From Chanos chanos (taxonomy: Eukaryota > Chordata > Actinopteri > Gonorynchiformes > Chanidae), in contig NC_044509.1 of assembly GCF_902362185.1 (NCBI RefSeq), forward strand, positions 5,975,947-6,039,946: a DNA stretch of 64,000 nt, in the 5' to 3' direction. The notes beneath the pieces were generated by a model, which saw only the letters and a list, made by a program, of their open reading frames with translations, was not told the origin of the DNA and made no database searches. Both the position numbers and the translations under genes were made by a program. Shown here in pieces: positions 1-14,554 of the stretch (position 1 is the stretch's first letter; every line of letters starts with the position of its first letter).

Positions 1-88
1 GGAACCAAACCAAAACCTGCAATCGACACAACAAAAACCCTTTCTTGCACAGGCTCCTAATTAAACCGTCACAGTGGATGTGACTCAC

Positions 89-3000
89 CTGGGCAGGTGC
101 TCAGAGACAGGTAGGGAATGTCTGTGCTGGCCCATTGCAGTTCTGCCAAGATAACAGCGGGCACCTCCCTCTTCTTGCCCGGGCGCGATGCCCATGTCCG
201 ATTCCAGCTCCACAGGTAGATGGATCCTTGCATGTGACTTTTAGATGCTGAGAACATGAAGGAAGAGAAGGGATGGAAAAGATGAAGAAAGAAAAGAGAG
301 GGTGGAAAAAAGAGGTGGAGAATAAAGGTTAAGTTGTACATTAAGAGAGAGAGAGAGAGAGAGAAGGAACAGCCTGTCCCAGTGCACGTCATAATCTACA
401 TTCAGGACAGTGTCTTCCCCGCACTACGCACAAAGACAGCTAAATATTTAGTCTTACATTAAAACACATTCGAATGAGAAACTACCCTAAGGGGGTCACT
501 AAACATAACACACTGTCAAAACAGTGAAAGTAGACAGCCACGAAAAAAAAAAACACAAATCATGACCTTTCTGTTGGCTCTTCAATTCATTTCCTGAGAC
601 ACTGTTCCTGAGTCAGTCAAAGTGCTATTAAATTGTGACTGAATTTAAAACAAGGCCAGTACCAGTTTTTTCCATAACAAAGCATTATCTGACACAAAAG
701 TAAACCAGTTGTCACTTTTTTCTTTAACTTGACCAATGAGAGACTGAGATAAGGCAGGCGGCTATAAGAGTTTGTTTATTCCTCGGAACAAGGCAGACGT
801 ACAACTTACCCACTATGTCATCTGACAGGAAACCCAGTCCATCTATAGTGCGGTAGTCGCCGGTCTTGTCCTTCTTCTTGTAAACAGGAAATACAATCTC
901 CATCTTCTCGGCCCTTAGCAACAAGATGACAAAACATATATTTTTTTTCACCCTCTCTACTTCCATGCTGTCGTTCGGGGTAAGAACTCTTTATAACGAG
1001 GCATGTTAATTGAGACGACTCTTATGCGAATCTGCCTGACGTTTGTAAGCGGTCAGTTATTTGCGTCTGTCAGTAGCCAAGGAAAAGGAAACAGACTGAC
1101 AATTAGAGGGCCAAACACAGTCTGGAAAAACTGGGCTCCGCACAGGAAGGCAGCTGAACAAATCTGCCAATCCAGCTTCTCCACTGCTGATGTGCAGTAA
1201 AAAACCTTAAGCGCCGATGTTTTAACCGCAACGACTTTTTCCACAGACACAGGACATCTGAGGTCGAGCAGTTAAATGTAGGAAAAAAAAAGAGAGAGAA
1301 AAAGAGAGAGAGAATAAAAAAGACTGCTCACTTCTTCTGTGTGTTTTTGCTTAGCTGAGTGTCGAAGCAGTACAGGCCGTCTTCGCAGGCGGTCATGAGG
1401 TGTGTGTCTGGAGAGGATGGAGGCAGACACAGCTGTAGAGGAGTGGAGCTCGTCTCCAGGACGAGCAGCTGACTGAGAGCAGAAAAAAAAAAAAATCAAT
1501 ATTATTATTCATAACGATGCCAAACTCAAGTCAGCTCGTGACTGAGTTTTTAGGTCTGGTTCAACATGCCGAAGACAAATGTTCAAAATTGTACGCACAA
1601 ACAGAATATTAAATAAATAGGCAAATAACAACAATGACTCACCTCACTTTGAAGTTATAGTCACGGTCCACTCCACCAATGTCCCACATAATCACTTTAT
1701 TATCATAGGCTCCAGCTACGGGGACAAATACAGGTTAATCCTCTTCAAACAGGAAACTCTGCTAAACCTGTATAACCAGGAGCCACTAACCAAAGCGCCG
1801 TAAGTAATTTGAAAATGCAAGACCTGAATCTGTTTGGATATATTTATAAACAATGTATATTATACACTCGCTATGTGTAAAGAATCAAATGGTGTGTTTT
1901 TTTCAGTCTCGTAGTTACTGTTGGGACAGTGAACTCTCTCTCTCTCACACACACTTACTGAAGAGGAAGCTCGCCCGCCGTGGGCTGAAGCGCAGGATGG
2001 AGACTGCACGCCGGCTGGCGCGGAACTCTCCGTACGCCAGGTTAGCCCTGGGGTGGATTAGCTTCACCACGCCCCTCTTCCCCGCCGCTGCCAAAATGCT
2101 ACAGGGGCGAAGACCCCCGACCTCACGTGACATCATCACTGTGGACCAGGCCACAGAGAAGAACTCCTGTTTGACAGGACAGAGGGTAAAAAACAATAAA
2201 CAAAAAACAAAAACGATTTAAAGGGTTAATCAGAATCAGGCTCAATATCAGATTATGTGCTGAAGTTTGCCTGGGAGGTAAGGGTATTGAGGTAGGTAGG
2301 TAAGGGTAGGTAAGGGTATTGAGAACTGCCCTTGGAACTATGTGCATTTTAATAAAAAGTGTTCTGAATGACTTTATGATATGTCCTTGGCTCAGTTTTG
2401 ATGATAACTTAACAAAAGTAAAGGGTTGTGATAAGACCCAGAGCACTGATCAGTGCCCTCAGTCAGCCAAGAACAAGGGCAGTAACTGGCCATAATATGT
2501 CACCTTGCTGCCCCCTGGTGGAGGAAGATGGTAGTAAATAGCAGAGAGCAGAGGTACTTACCTCACCAGGGACTTTGTATTTCTTAAGTACACGCCCTGT
2601 TTCACAGTCTATCACACACACAGAATCACCTCCACAGGTTGCTACTGTATGGGTCCAGCCACTGGCATCTAATACAGAAAAGGAGAGAAAGCATGTATGT
2701 CACAGCAATAGTTATGCACAAATAATCACATTCAGCCCCATGGCTACCTTCACTATGAGAGTTCAAACGAAACAGCAAATGTGGGTTAGAATTTGCAACA
2801 GTATTTGTTATGTAAAAAAATCACAGTCTGGTGAAACACCCGGCTGGAACTACAAGCGACGAGACAGTTTTTTGAATATAGACGTGACGACAAGTGAAAT
2901 CCATGGGTTTGCGATACCAAAATGCAATGAAAATAGACGTTGCGGAACAAATAACTGAAAGGTTTGTCAACGCTTAAACGTGTTTTGTAAGCTCCTGTCT

Positions 3001-5619
3001 TCCTCTATCTTAGTAAACATGATATATATATGAAGATAAATACAGTACAGCACATACAGTAAAGATAGATACAGTACAGTCTCTTTAATAATTATCCGGG
3101 GACATGGTGATGGACTCACCTCTATTGTCCTGCGAAGGCTCAAACGCACAGGCCCACAGCTGGGTGCGGAAGTCCTCTGGACTGTCGTCTTTACTGTGGC
3201 ACTGCAGGACGTGGATTGGTCGCAGACACGCTGGCTCCTGGGAGACAGAGGAGGGATGATACTGTTAACGACGAGCCAACGATTCTGTGACGAGCCATTG
3301 TCGCAATTCGCAAAGCGCCGGGCGAGGAGTGAAACCGTCTTTCTTTCTTTGGGTGTGGCGTTGAAGTTAATGTATATTCACGTGCCTAAGTAACCATGGT
3401 AACTGTGATGAACAACATGGTAATTGTGCTACCATGGTAAGTGACCGTCACTGTTCTCTGATATACTCTTAATCGATCTGATATACGTTAATCGATCTGG
3501 TAACGATTCATTAACAACCCTCAGAGAGCATATTTAAAGGACTTTCTTTACACAGTTTTAATTATATTTAAGCTGTGTTTCACTAAATATATCACATTAC
3601 CTTAGGTACATCAGACTTGATATCAGTCTCCTGATGTGCAGAGGTCCCTGTCTTGGTGGGGGTCCTTGTCTGCCTCCCCTGCTGTGATGTTGAGTGATCT
3701 CTCGGTTTTTTTGACTGACTCTCCTCTCCAGCTATTGGCTTCCCGTTGGAAATGCTTTGACTCTTGGGGACCTTTCTAGGGCTAGCGGCAACATGTCCGT
3801 TTTTCTGCGGCGTACCCTGAAGACGGCTCGATTTCCGTGGGCTGTCCTCGGCAGTAGGTGCATCGTTCATCCTAAGTGCTTTTCGGGGGCTGGGTGTCGT
3901 CTGGGAAACCTTCTGAGGGGTGCCCTGCAGGCGACTGGATTTTCGGGGGCTAGCCTCCGGCACGGCCGCATTAGCTAAGCGATTCGATTTTCGCGGGCTC
4001 GCTTCTGCTACGGCTTCTCCGTTCGTTTTTGCTCTTTTCACGGAACCTCCCGCGTTGCCGTCAGTTCCCAAATCACAACTCTTCCTCTTGGCAGGAGTGT
4101 TCTCCGCCTGAGTCAAAACAGATGTTTAATGGTCTCTAAAGTTCCAGATGAATTATGAAAAACAAAGGAAAGCCAAAGAACATGGAATATAAATATGTCT
4201 ACCCTCTTCTCTTTAACCAGATAACCCCGGGTTTTCTTATCCTTTTTTTTTCTCCTCTTTTTTTTAGACGGATATAATTCAGGTTCAACGCTGCCGAACA
4301 GTCTTACCCCATTCTCTTTAGATCCAGCAAGGGTTTCCGCTTCTCTCTGTTTTTCACCGGATCCAGTCAAGGATCGGAGGTGTTCTTTCGCAATCATCTC
4401 CACCTGATCCCCACCCCCAAAAAACAAATATATAAACAAACAAACCAATAAAAAAACAACGACAACAAAAAACAAAAACATCAAATCCTATAAATTACAG
4501 GCAATAAAAACAGACGAGACAAAAATCCAACACTGGACTGAGGCGCATATGAGACTGAGGACAGATTTTTGGTTCAGCAAAAATAAAAGTATTTCAGCCG
4601 TATTTCTGTAACTCAGAACGGACCAAATGGACATGTATGAAGTTATTTAAATGAAGTCACACATACCCTCCATTTTGTGTAGTCACTCAGAGAGCTAGGA
4701 CCATATTTGACTTGAAAGCAAGCGGTGCTCACAAATTTTTTCTCAACTGCCACCAGGCTTTCTGCCGTTACAGGCTGAGGAAGAGTGAAATCCTTCTCCC
4801 ACAACCCAATCACCTAAAAAAAAAAAAAAGACACACACACGCACGCACGCACACACAAAAACGGTTCATTTAAACACAGTTAACCTTAGAGGAGTTGGGG
4901 CGACAGAGATTCCTTGAGGAGACCGGATTCCTTACCCGTTTCCGGAGAATCTCACTGCTGACATAGCGAATGTGACGAGCCGTTGCGCTGACATCTTTGC
5001 CGTTAAAAATCCTCAGGTTGGGCAGAAGAAACATCGCCTTGTGTTCATCATTAACCTGCAAAAAAAAAAACCCAAATTGGAAGGAAAATTAGAGAGTGGA
5101 CTATAAGTGGGCCAACAGGCCCAGTCACATAACCTATCAAATAGTGATTATTCAGCAACACAGTGTTTGCAGTGGAGCTTGCACATTCACAGAGCTTTAG
5201 TGAAGGCTGCATCTTACTGTAAGGTACAGGTTGTCCTCTAACCGTAGCTCCTCTAGGCTGCCCAGGTCTTGGAGCGATGTCACATCCTCCATGTCGTTGT
5301 TAGAGCAGTCTAGCACTCTGAGACAGGGCAGGGTCAAACCCCGCGGGAGCTCCTGCAGCCTGTTTCCAGACAGGTCCAGCCGTTCCAGACGGCAGAGCCG
5401 AGACAGCAGGGAGACGGGCAGATCCGTGCTCTTCAGCTCCATCTGCGAGAGACTTGCACAGAGAGCGTACTGTGTTAGGCATAATCACTGGATCTGATGC
5501 TACATTTCATTAAGGATGAATACGAGGTAATGTACATTTATACAGAAGTGAATTTGTATCCACAATATACTCTTTTTCATAAAGAGTGAGGAGAAAGACA
5601 AAAGTATATATGTATGTAT

Positions 5620-5653
<34 letters not shown>

Positions 5654-6203
5654 GTATAAATAACATTAGATAAGTTCCCTTGAACAGTACATAAATGTGT
5701 CATATATATCGTAATATCGTAGATATATATATATATATGACACATTTATGTACTGTTCAAGGGACCTTCTCTAATGTTATTTGAAATTTGCACACGTTAT
5801 GAGATAAACCTTGCCTAATTCCAGCTCTACTTTTAGTGTCAACACTGCGAATAACGAAATCGCTGGTGTGTACAATTTGGTAGTGGCAATACGTAGCGCC
5901 AGCAAGCCAACCATAAACACAGTCTGAGGATATGCAGAAAACGGGCTTTTACACAGGACTTTTAACATTATAATATGCATCATTAATGTATCGCCAACCT
6001 CAGCATTTTGAAGGTCAAAACGTTACACTTGGTGGGCAATTCATCAGTATTATGGCGTTAAAACAAGGATATTAAAGGCCTCTGTCATTAGCACTGAACT
6101 GCTATCGCTATCTTAAAACTTACTTCAGAGTCTTGATCTGGTCCAGTTTACTGGTTTCAGGAGTCCCTCTCTCGAACAGGACTTTCTGTGTTATTTTCTG
6201 CAT
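89..6203 (-). CDS. lrwd1: LRWD1/ORCA, LRR and WD-repeat origin-recognition-complex-associated protein (3' end outside window)
   Basis: Thirteen coding exons read on the minus strand join in frame for 733 codons: 6124-6203, 5218-5452, 4936-5055, 4667-4813, 4203-4403, 3601-4107, 3120-3237, 2562-2668, 1959-2166, 1643-1715, 1332-1472, 810-913 and 89-247. Later exons lie left of base 1. Residues about 27-140 form leucine-rich repeats (LDLSGNRLQELP, LRVLDCSNNDMEDV). Residues 145-440 are a basic, low-complexity linker. WD-type blades begin near 455 (QLWACAFEP, SVAWSTVMMS, DNKVIMWDIG, GSIYLWSWNRTW). All these blocks match human LRWD1 in order. The family binds ORC and heterochromatic histone marks (H3K9me3, H4K20me3) in the nucleus. 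The linker is longer than the human one and carries a repeated SPRK motif, reported separately. The start ATG at 6203 opens the only frame that joins exon 2. Family assignment is very secure; single exon edges are by eye. Confidence 0.95.
3771..3999 (-). repeat. lrwd1: SPRK/TPQK repeat block in the lrwd1 linker exon
   Basis: Within the single 507-base linker exon the protein carries five SPRK motifs (about residues 298, 314, 334, 350 and 370) and two TPQK motifs. Two units share SPRKSSRLQGTPQK exactly. S/T-P-x-K is the consensus for cyclin-dependent kinases. I do not recall this array from human LRWD1, so it may be a fish-lineage expansion. Confidence 0.85.
5658..5782. repeat. Near-perfect 52-bp inverted repeat (fold-back) in lrwd1 intron 1
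   Basis: Bases 5658-5709 and 5731-5782 are reverse complements with only two mismatches, separated by about 21 bases rich in TA. The arms include CCCTTGAACAGTACATAAAT and its complement. It has the shape of a MITE-like fold-back, but no clear target-site duplication or terminal motif of a known family was found. Confidence 0.85.
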
Positions 6204-7122
6204 CGTGGCTCTGCGAGAGGAAGAGCGGAGGGGAAACAGCAAAATGAGGAAAGCCGCTTTTAACCATCATTTTATATGCGTGCTAAAAGGGCATGGCTCG
6301 TGAGCTTGTATGCAGTCACTATGGTTTTGTCTCATTGTATTAAGTGGTTTCAGCGAGAAATCTTCGTCACTTCGTAGTGTGGTAGAGGAAACCCTGCGGT
6401 GTTGTTTTCATGGAAATGTGCCGGGTGTTAACAGCACCGATTAACACCATCTGAGAGGCACTGACGGGGCAGACCGCTGATATGAAGATCAGAAATGTAT
6501 TGCCTTTGTGCTTATACCAGTACGACCAACGTAAAAACTGCAGTCATCTATCATAGATGTAGTGGACATGCAGTTCACATCTGACGTTTAAGGCAAAAAT
6601 TCTTTAAAAAGCTAGTGCATTTTAAACCTGCTTCTTTTCGCGAAAACAGAGATGCGAAAATAGAGAACATAAGGTCAGCCCTGCCTCTGACTCGAATAAA
6701 TGCAAAGCATTCCAACAGTTAACACTGACTTCTCCCGAGTAGCGAGGACATCGAAACCGATTCACGTCTACAAGTTAGTTAAGATGGATAGCACATAAAT
6801 CGAGTAAAATATTCGAAGGGTCGCATTAGTGAGCAGATAATATAAACGATTTTACAAGGACACATTCTATGGGAACCTTAAACGATAAAGTATTTAATTA
6901 GTACTCACACTGATGTAAAATTCAAGCATGTATTTTTTCCCGGGAAATTACGAATAAACCTTTGACCTTTAGCAGCAGACTGTGGTATTTCCGTTCCGCC
7001 ATATTGTGTGGGGCAAAAAAAGAACTTTTTCAAATACGGTCGGACGTTTAAGAGTCCAAATGGGCCTTATTGTTCATTTTTCAAAAGAAAATAAATCTGA
7101 ACACAGGGTAAAATCAAAGATG
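6204..7122. promoter_or_regulatory. lrwd1 5' region and spacer to the alkbh4 3' end
   Basis: No coding exon is seen here. On the minus strand at about 6990-7005 there is AATATGGCGGAAC, a good YY1-type motif (AAnATGGCGG) of the kind often placed just downstream of transcription starts. It suggests that lrwd1 transcription begins near 7010, with a 5' untranslated exon or a long leader before the ATG at 6203. No clean donor for such an exon could be fixed, so the exact start is inference. Confidence 0.45.
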
Positions 7123-7128
7123 TTTATT
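7123..7128 (-). terminator. Polyadenylation signal of alkbh4
   Basis: AATAAA on the minus strand, about 355 bases past the alkbh4 stop codon. It is the first canonical signal downstream and would give a short 3'UTR ending near 7105. Confidence 0.6.
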
Positions 7129-7480
7129 GAGTGATGTTTACTGTGAGATGCACAGTCAACGTGTTGTTGGAGATTATATCTATGTCTTCTTGGGTCTCTG
7201 TAATTACAGGTTTAAACCCATTTGATAAAATGTCGACTGACACAGAGATGGAACATTTAGAACATAAACAAAGACTTCGTATTCCAATGCTGAAACATGA
7301 AAAAACCAACGATAATTAAAAAATAATGCATTCTATGGTTGTTTACAAACAAACATGCACGTGTGTCTTCTGTCTCGTATCACTTTCTTCATAAATAGAC
7401 AATGTGTAGGCAGAGATGGCTTTGGGGGGGGGGGGGCATTTCATGCGAAGTAGAAGATGTAGTTGCTCAGAATTTTTTTT

Positions 7481-8664
7481 TTATAAGGGAACTCCTTTAA
7501 AGCTCAAGGCTATGTCCAATAACTCAGAACCGAGTTTTTCCTGCACCCCGCCCGGTAGAAATTCCGCGGAAAGTTCTCTGAAGGTACTGCATACTCTCCG
7601 GCTGTGAATGTCCTTTCTATGAATGGCGTGTTTCCACCGATGACGCGCCTCCCCATAGAGAACGACTAGACACCTGCGCGGCAAATGCACGGCAACTCTC
7701 ACCTCCTCCTTGTCCGGTTCTCCCGTTCCCTCATCCAGACTCATAGTTAGGACAGTGCTAGATAACAAGTTCACAGTGACTAAATGTTCACCCCATAGCC
7801 AGCTGTCGTCTAGGTGGGGGTCGATAGCTGAGCCTCTCTCTGGGCTGTAGTCCAGATTACACTGCTCTACCGGTTGAAATCCCGCTAACAGCGGCTCTTC
7901 TTTCATTCTCTCCACCAGTTTACGGCTGATGGCTGGAAGACCACTGAAGCCTCCTAGACGAACACGTCGCTTTTTGAAGTTCACCTTTGGTCCAAAATCC
8001 TGAAATAACAAAATGGTCTTAATGTTTTCTTATTGGATTGGCTTCGGTGGTGGTTTAACAGAAAACTGGTCTCCGCCTGTCAGCAGGCAGAACCATCTGC
8101 TCGTCTTATACATCGAACCAAGTAAGATCCGAAATGACATGCACTCAGAACTCTCCCTAGAATCAGTCAGTTCATTTGAGTGACCTACTTAGCACTTTTA
8201 ACTTCTTTTGACTCTTAGTTACATACCTGTTTCCGTCTACCCGACTGGGAATCTCTCCACATGTTTCGGTCCATCTCAGTGACCAAGTCTTTCTCCTCAT
8301 CTTCCGTGACAAAATTCTCCCATATACGTATTCCGGGTAAGGGAAGATATTCTTGGACACCGTGTTTATTTCGGACAGCTAGTTTTGACAACGGGTCGTA
8401 TGTAAAATCGCACTGAATCTGAAAAAACATATAAAATATCTTTGAACTTCACGCCTGCAACACAGAGAGACTCGAGTAGACCGGTTAAGGATGAGGAAAG
8501 ACAAAGTTAACAAAGCGACAATAAAGTTTTAATCAAAGAAGTCATACCTGCTCGTTGTTTGCGATGACTGACTGCTTTTTAACATTCTGTTGCTCGCAGA
8601 TCAGACATGTTCTGATTCCTTTACAGCCACAAACTGCTGGAGTTTTATCCTCAGTAGCAGCCAT
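7481..8664 (-). CDS. alkbh4: ALKBH4, Fe(II)/2-oxoglutarate-dependent dioxygenase
   Basis: Three exons (8548-8664, 8227-8418, 7481-7999) give a complete protein of 275 residues; human ALKBH4 is about 302. The N-terminus has the family's cysteine cluster (CGCKGIRTCLICE). The last exon holds the double-stranded beta-helix core with iron ligands in DPHLDD (His about 165, Asp about 167), the distal-His segment RHRWKHAIH and the 2-oxoglutarate-binding RVCSTFREL. The protein ends LSFKGVPL, against LSFQGRPV in human. The family demethylates a lysine of actin (needed for actomyosin in cytokinesis) and has been linked to DNA N6-methyladenine. Compared with human, the loop after NLLSSTVL is much shorter. 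It lies in tandem between polr2j and lrwd1. Confidence 0.97.
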
Positions 8665-8824
8665 CCAGATAGCGCTCTACACTCAACGCAGTCCCCTCAG
8701 AAACAACGAGTATACCAACAGGTTCCGCTTGTGTGAAAAATAAACGTGCATGGTTTGGTTCATTGGCCCGCTCTTGCGGAATCTCTAAAAAACTTCGAGA
8801 CACATATTTTACAAAACAGCTTAG

Positions 8825-8830
8825 TTTATT
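8825..8830 (-). terminator. Polyadenylation signal of polr2j
   Basis: AATAAA on the minus strand about 465 bases beyond the polr2j stop. It leaves only about 150 bases before the alkbh4 ATG, so the two tandem genes are very close. Confidence 0.55.
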
Positions 8831-9292
8831 AATTAAAGACAAACAAATAATAATGGTATGCCTGAGACCATGGCCTGACACATACATTTACAACAATAAC
8901 GCAATATATCCATCACATTTCAGTGAAATAATAATCCATAAAAAAAAATCATTGCGCTTTTTCAGATTTGGGCTAGGTCAAAATATGTCCCGAACACTGT
9001 GTTTGGAAGTAAAATCCCGATTTCACATAGTATCAAATATGCACCATGTACAGTATGTTCATGTCTTAAGAGGATGAAGAAAGGAAAACCTTATTCAGTT
9101 ACTGTCCTTTAAGTTTGAGTACAGTGACGCTGTTCAGTTGGTCAGGGATGTTTTGAATGATGACAATACCACTTCAGTGAGGAACAATATTGTTCACATA
9201 TCACATAGAGGAGTCCTATTAAAGAGGTGAAATTTACTGAGTCCATTATGAGATTCTGTGAGTGCCAGTGGCTGCCAACAGTTTTGACTTCA

Positions 9293-10501
<1,209 letters not shown>

Positions 10502-13500
10502 TTTTGCGACTAGCTATAGCACGAGCAGTTTGCTGTCTATCGGACCAGTTCCCAGTGCTACGAGACTGCGCACTGCACGCCAGACGTTTGTATCAAAATG
10601 GTTGTAAAACGTCAGTGTAAGCAACAAGCCACAAGGAGTCACTAATGAGCACTGAGATGAGGAGGGAGGAGGATGGGGGGTGGGGGGTGGGGGCAAAGAG
10701 GAATCGTGTTTTCGCTGCGGCGCTTTATGGTGAATTTATGAAACGACAAACCTCATTGAAACTGATGATATGCGAAACTGACAGTTTCAAGCGCCCTCTT
10801 CCTTGTGAATGTCGCAGGTTTGAAAAACGTCCTTCAAACAACTTAATGAACATGATGACGATTCTGCTGATGATGATGTTCTGTGGTCTCAGACTCTTCC
10901 ATGCAGGGCAACACTTCCAAATTAGTAGTCAGTGGAGTAGTAAGTGTATGTAGTAAACACATAACTAAGGCTTATCGTGTTATCCATTCAAATCAAATTC
11001 TAGTTTAAATGCAAACCAGTTAGATTCTGTTTCAACCTGTTTAACTTACACCAGCAGCACTGGTCCTCAGAAAGATTTATTAATATTACTACTATGATGA
11101 TGATGATGATGATGATTTTAAAATAGGAGTTAGAAGTATCAGTGTCATCCTATCGCACTAATACCTTGTCAGCTGGGGTGGTGTCACACATACCAATCGT
11201 GTTAAACTTGTCAAACGTGAAACTTAATCAGAATAATATGTGACAGTGATGAATCTTTCGTTACTAGTTGTCAAAATAGAAAAGAGTTGCTAGCGATCGC
11301 TTTGAATGCTGATAAAGCCTTTTAAGTGTGTGCGTGAATTTTTGACCTCGCACTGAGGAAGCGGTTCTGCTCTCTTTCAGCATGTGGGTGTCCCAAGTCC
11401 GCCACATCATAAGGGCAGACTTCTTGCGAAATCTCATTACCCACTTATCGCCTACCCACTCGCTCGTCCCGCTGTACTGACAGATTTCGCGATGTGAACC
11501 ACAGTTTTGTGAACTTAGTTTTTTCCGTAGGAACATGGCAACACTTTCCACCTTACATACTGCATGCTATGGTGTAAGTTGGGGTGGTAGTTTAAAGCGT
11601 GATTTGATCAGTTTATTTTTGGTAACTAATAGCATTGTTTACTCATAAAGATGGCAATGTTAAAGGGAATGTTTTCAAGCAAATAGATTATTAGACAATG
11701 TTGTGAGTAGGATAAGTTTGTTTCTTGATACGAAATATGAGAATACAATGTACAAACCATTTCAAATACATTACAAGAAAAGCTTTTATTGTGAAAACGG
11801 TGAATATGTTTGTTAACTCCCGTAACATTATGGGAGGCAAAACGACTCAACACCCAGCCCCCCAGATTCCTACGAATGTTTTTGCTTTTAAAATTCTTTC
11901 TCAAATGACCTGTGCTCATGTGATTCCATTTGATTAACAGTGTTTCACTCATATGAGTCAAACAAAAACAGTGACACAATAAGGACAAGCAGACGAAACT
12001 GTGGGTGTGAACAAGGCTTCATCAAAATAAACATGCACTTAAACACCCGAATATATCTATATGTGTGTGTGTGTGTGTGTGTATATATATGTATGTATGT
12101 ATATATGTGTGTGTATATGTATACACACACACACACACACATACATACATACATACATAAGTAGTTGTATAAGTAAGATTGACTGTTTATAACTATGTAA
12201 CTATAACTGTAACTCTACAGTGGTCGCAAACGACATTATATACTCGTCAAAATCAGTTTTTAAGCGCAGGAAATTGATAACATGAGTCGTTTTTTTGCTT
12301 TTGAGCAATGGCACATATTTCTGGCTATTCTTGAAAAACGTTCATCAAGTTCTGTACCAGCAATCACTTATCACACAATCAAGTATCAATCAGCAGATAT
12401 CGCTGCATTTCACTCCATTATCACTACATCATCCAGTCAGGTTGTTTTGTGTCTCTTGTGTGTGTGTGTGTGTGTGTGTGTGTTCCTCTTTGCACATTGC
12501 AGAACTTAATTTGAGGACACAACCCCTTTTGAAATGGGTATTGCGAAAGCCCCCCCTCTGTGGTTCAGGGGGAAAAAAAGCTGAAGAGGTCACAGTATGA
12601 CAACAAGGGAAGTTTTTGTCCCTTAGAATAATGCCAATTTTTTTACCCCATGTCAAAATGTTATGATTACTATCTTCAAGGAGAAGGGGGACTTCAGCAA
12701 AAGTGTAATTCAGTAAAACAACGTTGGACACATCCGTGGGTTTTTTTTTTTTTTTTCTTTTTCGTTTTTTGTTTTTCTTTCATTTTGTTAAAGCCTTTAC
12801 AAAGCTGCTGCTCTTTCAAGCCTTTGATTTTAATTTGTTCTAAACTGAAGTTCTGTTTTCCCAGAAGGCAAATGTTGCAACCTTAAAGACACATTCTCAG
12901 TAACAAAATGATTACTGATCCTTACTCATAATGTTGGTTTATGAGTTATAATGATTTAAGAGATAATGATTCAAGAGCAGTGTCAAACACAGTGTCACTG
13001 TGCTTGGGAAAGGGATCAGTATTTATAAAGGTAGACTGTCAGTTTCTCCTACACTGCAACTTTCATGGTATTTGTCATAGAATCTTGGAGTCATAAATTA
13101 ACTTCCCTCAGTACAAGACACTACGTAAGACAGTATTATTGTCTGTGACTACTGACTGTCATATTAATAGTCATCTGGATCCATCGCAAAGGCCTACCCC
13201 TCCCTTTTCTCTGTATTCTGAAGGCTGTGTGTTACAGTAAGACTTTAGTCATAATACCAAAAGAAACAACAACAACAACAAAAAAACAAAACGCAAAAAC
13301 AGCACAACAACAACAACAACAACAGAATCGCTTTCCTCATATAAATGTTCGTCATCTTTACGTAACATTTCTGTAATAACACCGCTACGCTACAATTAGC
13401 AGTAGTCAAGATCGTTTAGGATATGCCACCTTGGCTAAAAAAAAAAAAAAAAAAGCAAATGGATTACGCAGCCAGATGCATATGTAATCATTTGCGATGC

Positions 13501-14110
13501 TACTTGCTTCATCTTCCTTCTGTTTTACCGTAAAGAAACGGTGCTCAAAGAACTGAGACAGAGTGAGACGTGCTGGTTTAGACGTATCTCCAAACCGTCT
13601 CAGGATGAATATTCTCTCAGTACTGTTTATCTGTCAGATAAAAGTTTTTGTTTTTATATTTTAAACTTTAGAGGTTGCACTAGCCTTAGGTTATTTTAGC
13701 AGTTAGTTCATGCATGAAAATGGTGTTAGACACCAGAACAGAGCCAGAAATAGTATTAACAATATTACAGTGCGTCATTTCACAAACCCATCCACACACC
13801 CAGACAAACATCACAAACTAATCTCAGAGCATACTGCCCAAAAGGCAGCAGAGATTCAGAAAATGCTCCCCCCCCCCCCCCCCTCACGTTATTTAGTGCA
13901 CATTAGTATATAATCTATCATTATGTTTCAGTCGTGAAAAAACAGTGAACTTTAGTAATGTTATTGCCATAGTGGAAGTGGAGAAGTTTCCAGGCTTGAA
14001 CCCCTCCTCCTTCTCTCGCATTTCCTGAAAGTAGACGAATGATATAAAATTCTCGTGTCTCTTGTTCGAACACATTCTCACAGCTTTGGAGCACCTTTCC
14101 ACTTGGCAGG
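10502..14110. other. Spacer between divergent polr2j and ncf1
   Basis: No supported gene. It holds (GATGAT)n near 11097, a TG/CA fold-back near 12060-12160, (TG)n near 12456, A/T-rich runs and (CAA)n near 13265-13320. An 80-100 codon frame on the minus strand at 11264-11551 has no recognisable domain. Just upstream of ncf1, at about 14020-14032, TTTCCTGAAA contains an ETS/PU.1-type core on the minus strand. That would fit myeloid control of ncf1, but the link is inference. Confidence 0.6.
12061..12163. repeat. (TG)n ... (CA)n microsatellite fold-back
   Basis: A run of TG, then TATG/TATATG units, then CA and CATA units. The two halves are complementary and would form a long imperfect hairpin. 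It is simple-sequence DNA, not a gene. Confidence 0.8.
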
Positions 14111-14501
14111 ATGACTGAAATCTATGTGCGACACGTGGAACTGTTGGGATTTGAGAAACGATTCTATCCAAGCCAGCACTATGTGAGTATAACATTCCTG
14201 TGTAGGATAATGCACAGAATAAACAGTGTTCTTCAGGAGAAAAATAGCTACAATCATAATTTTATGAAATGTGAAATGGTTACTTGAAATGTAAGGAGGA
14301 AAATGCTGTTGATAAATGTCAATACATAACAGATCAAATCTCAGTAAATGAATAGTAATGAATTGTCAGATGATGCATTTAAATCATGTTCATGAGAATG
14401 TAATCTAAGGTTTCAGTTTATATTCTTGAAACATTTAAAAAAAATGACCATGAACTAACTGGTAACATAGCAAATTGTCAGGTTGTGCACAACAATAAGC
14501 A

Positions 14502-14554
<53 letters not shown>

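Noticed and set aside
11264-11551. 95-codon minus-strand frame between polr2j and ncf1
   Set aside because: No recognisable domain, no supporting splice or promoter signals, and composition unlike the neighbouring genes.
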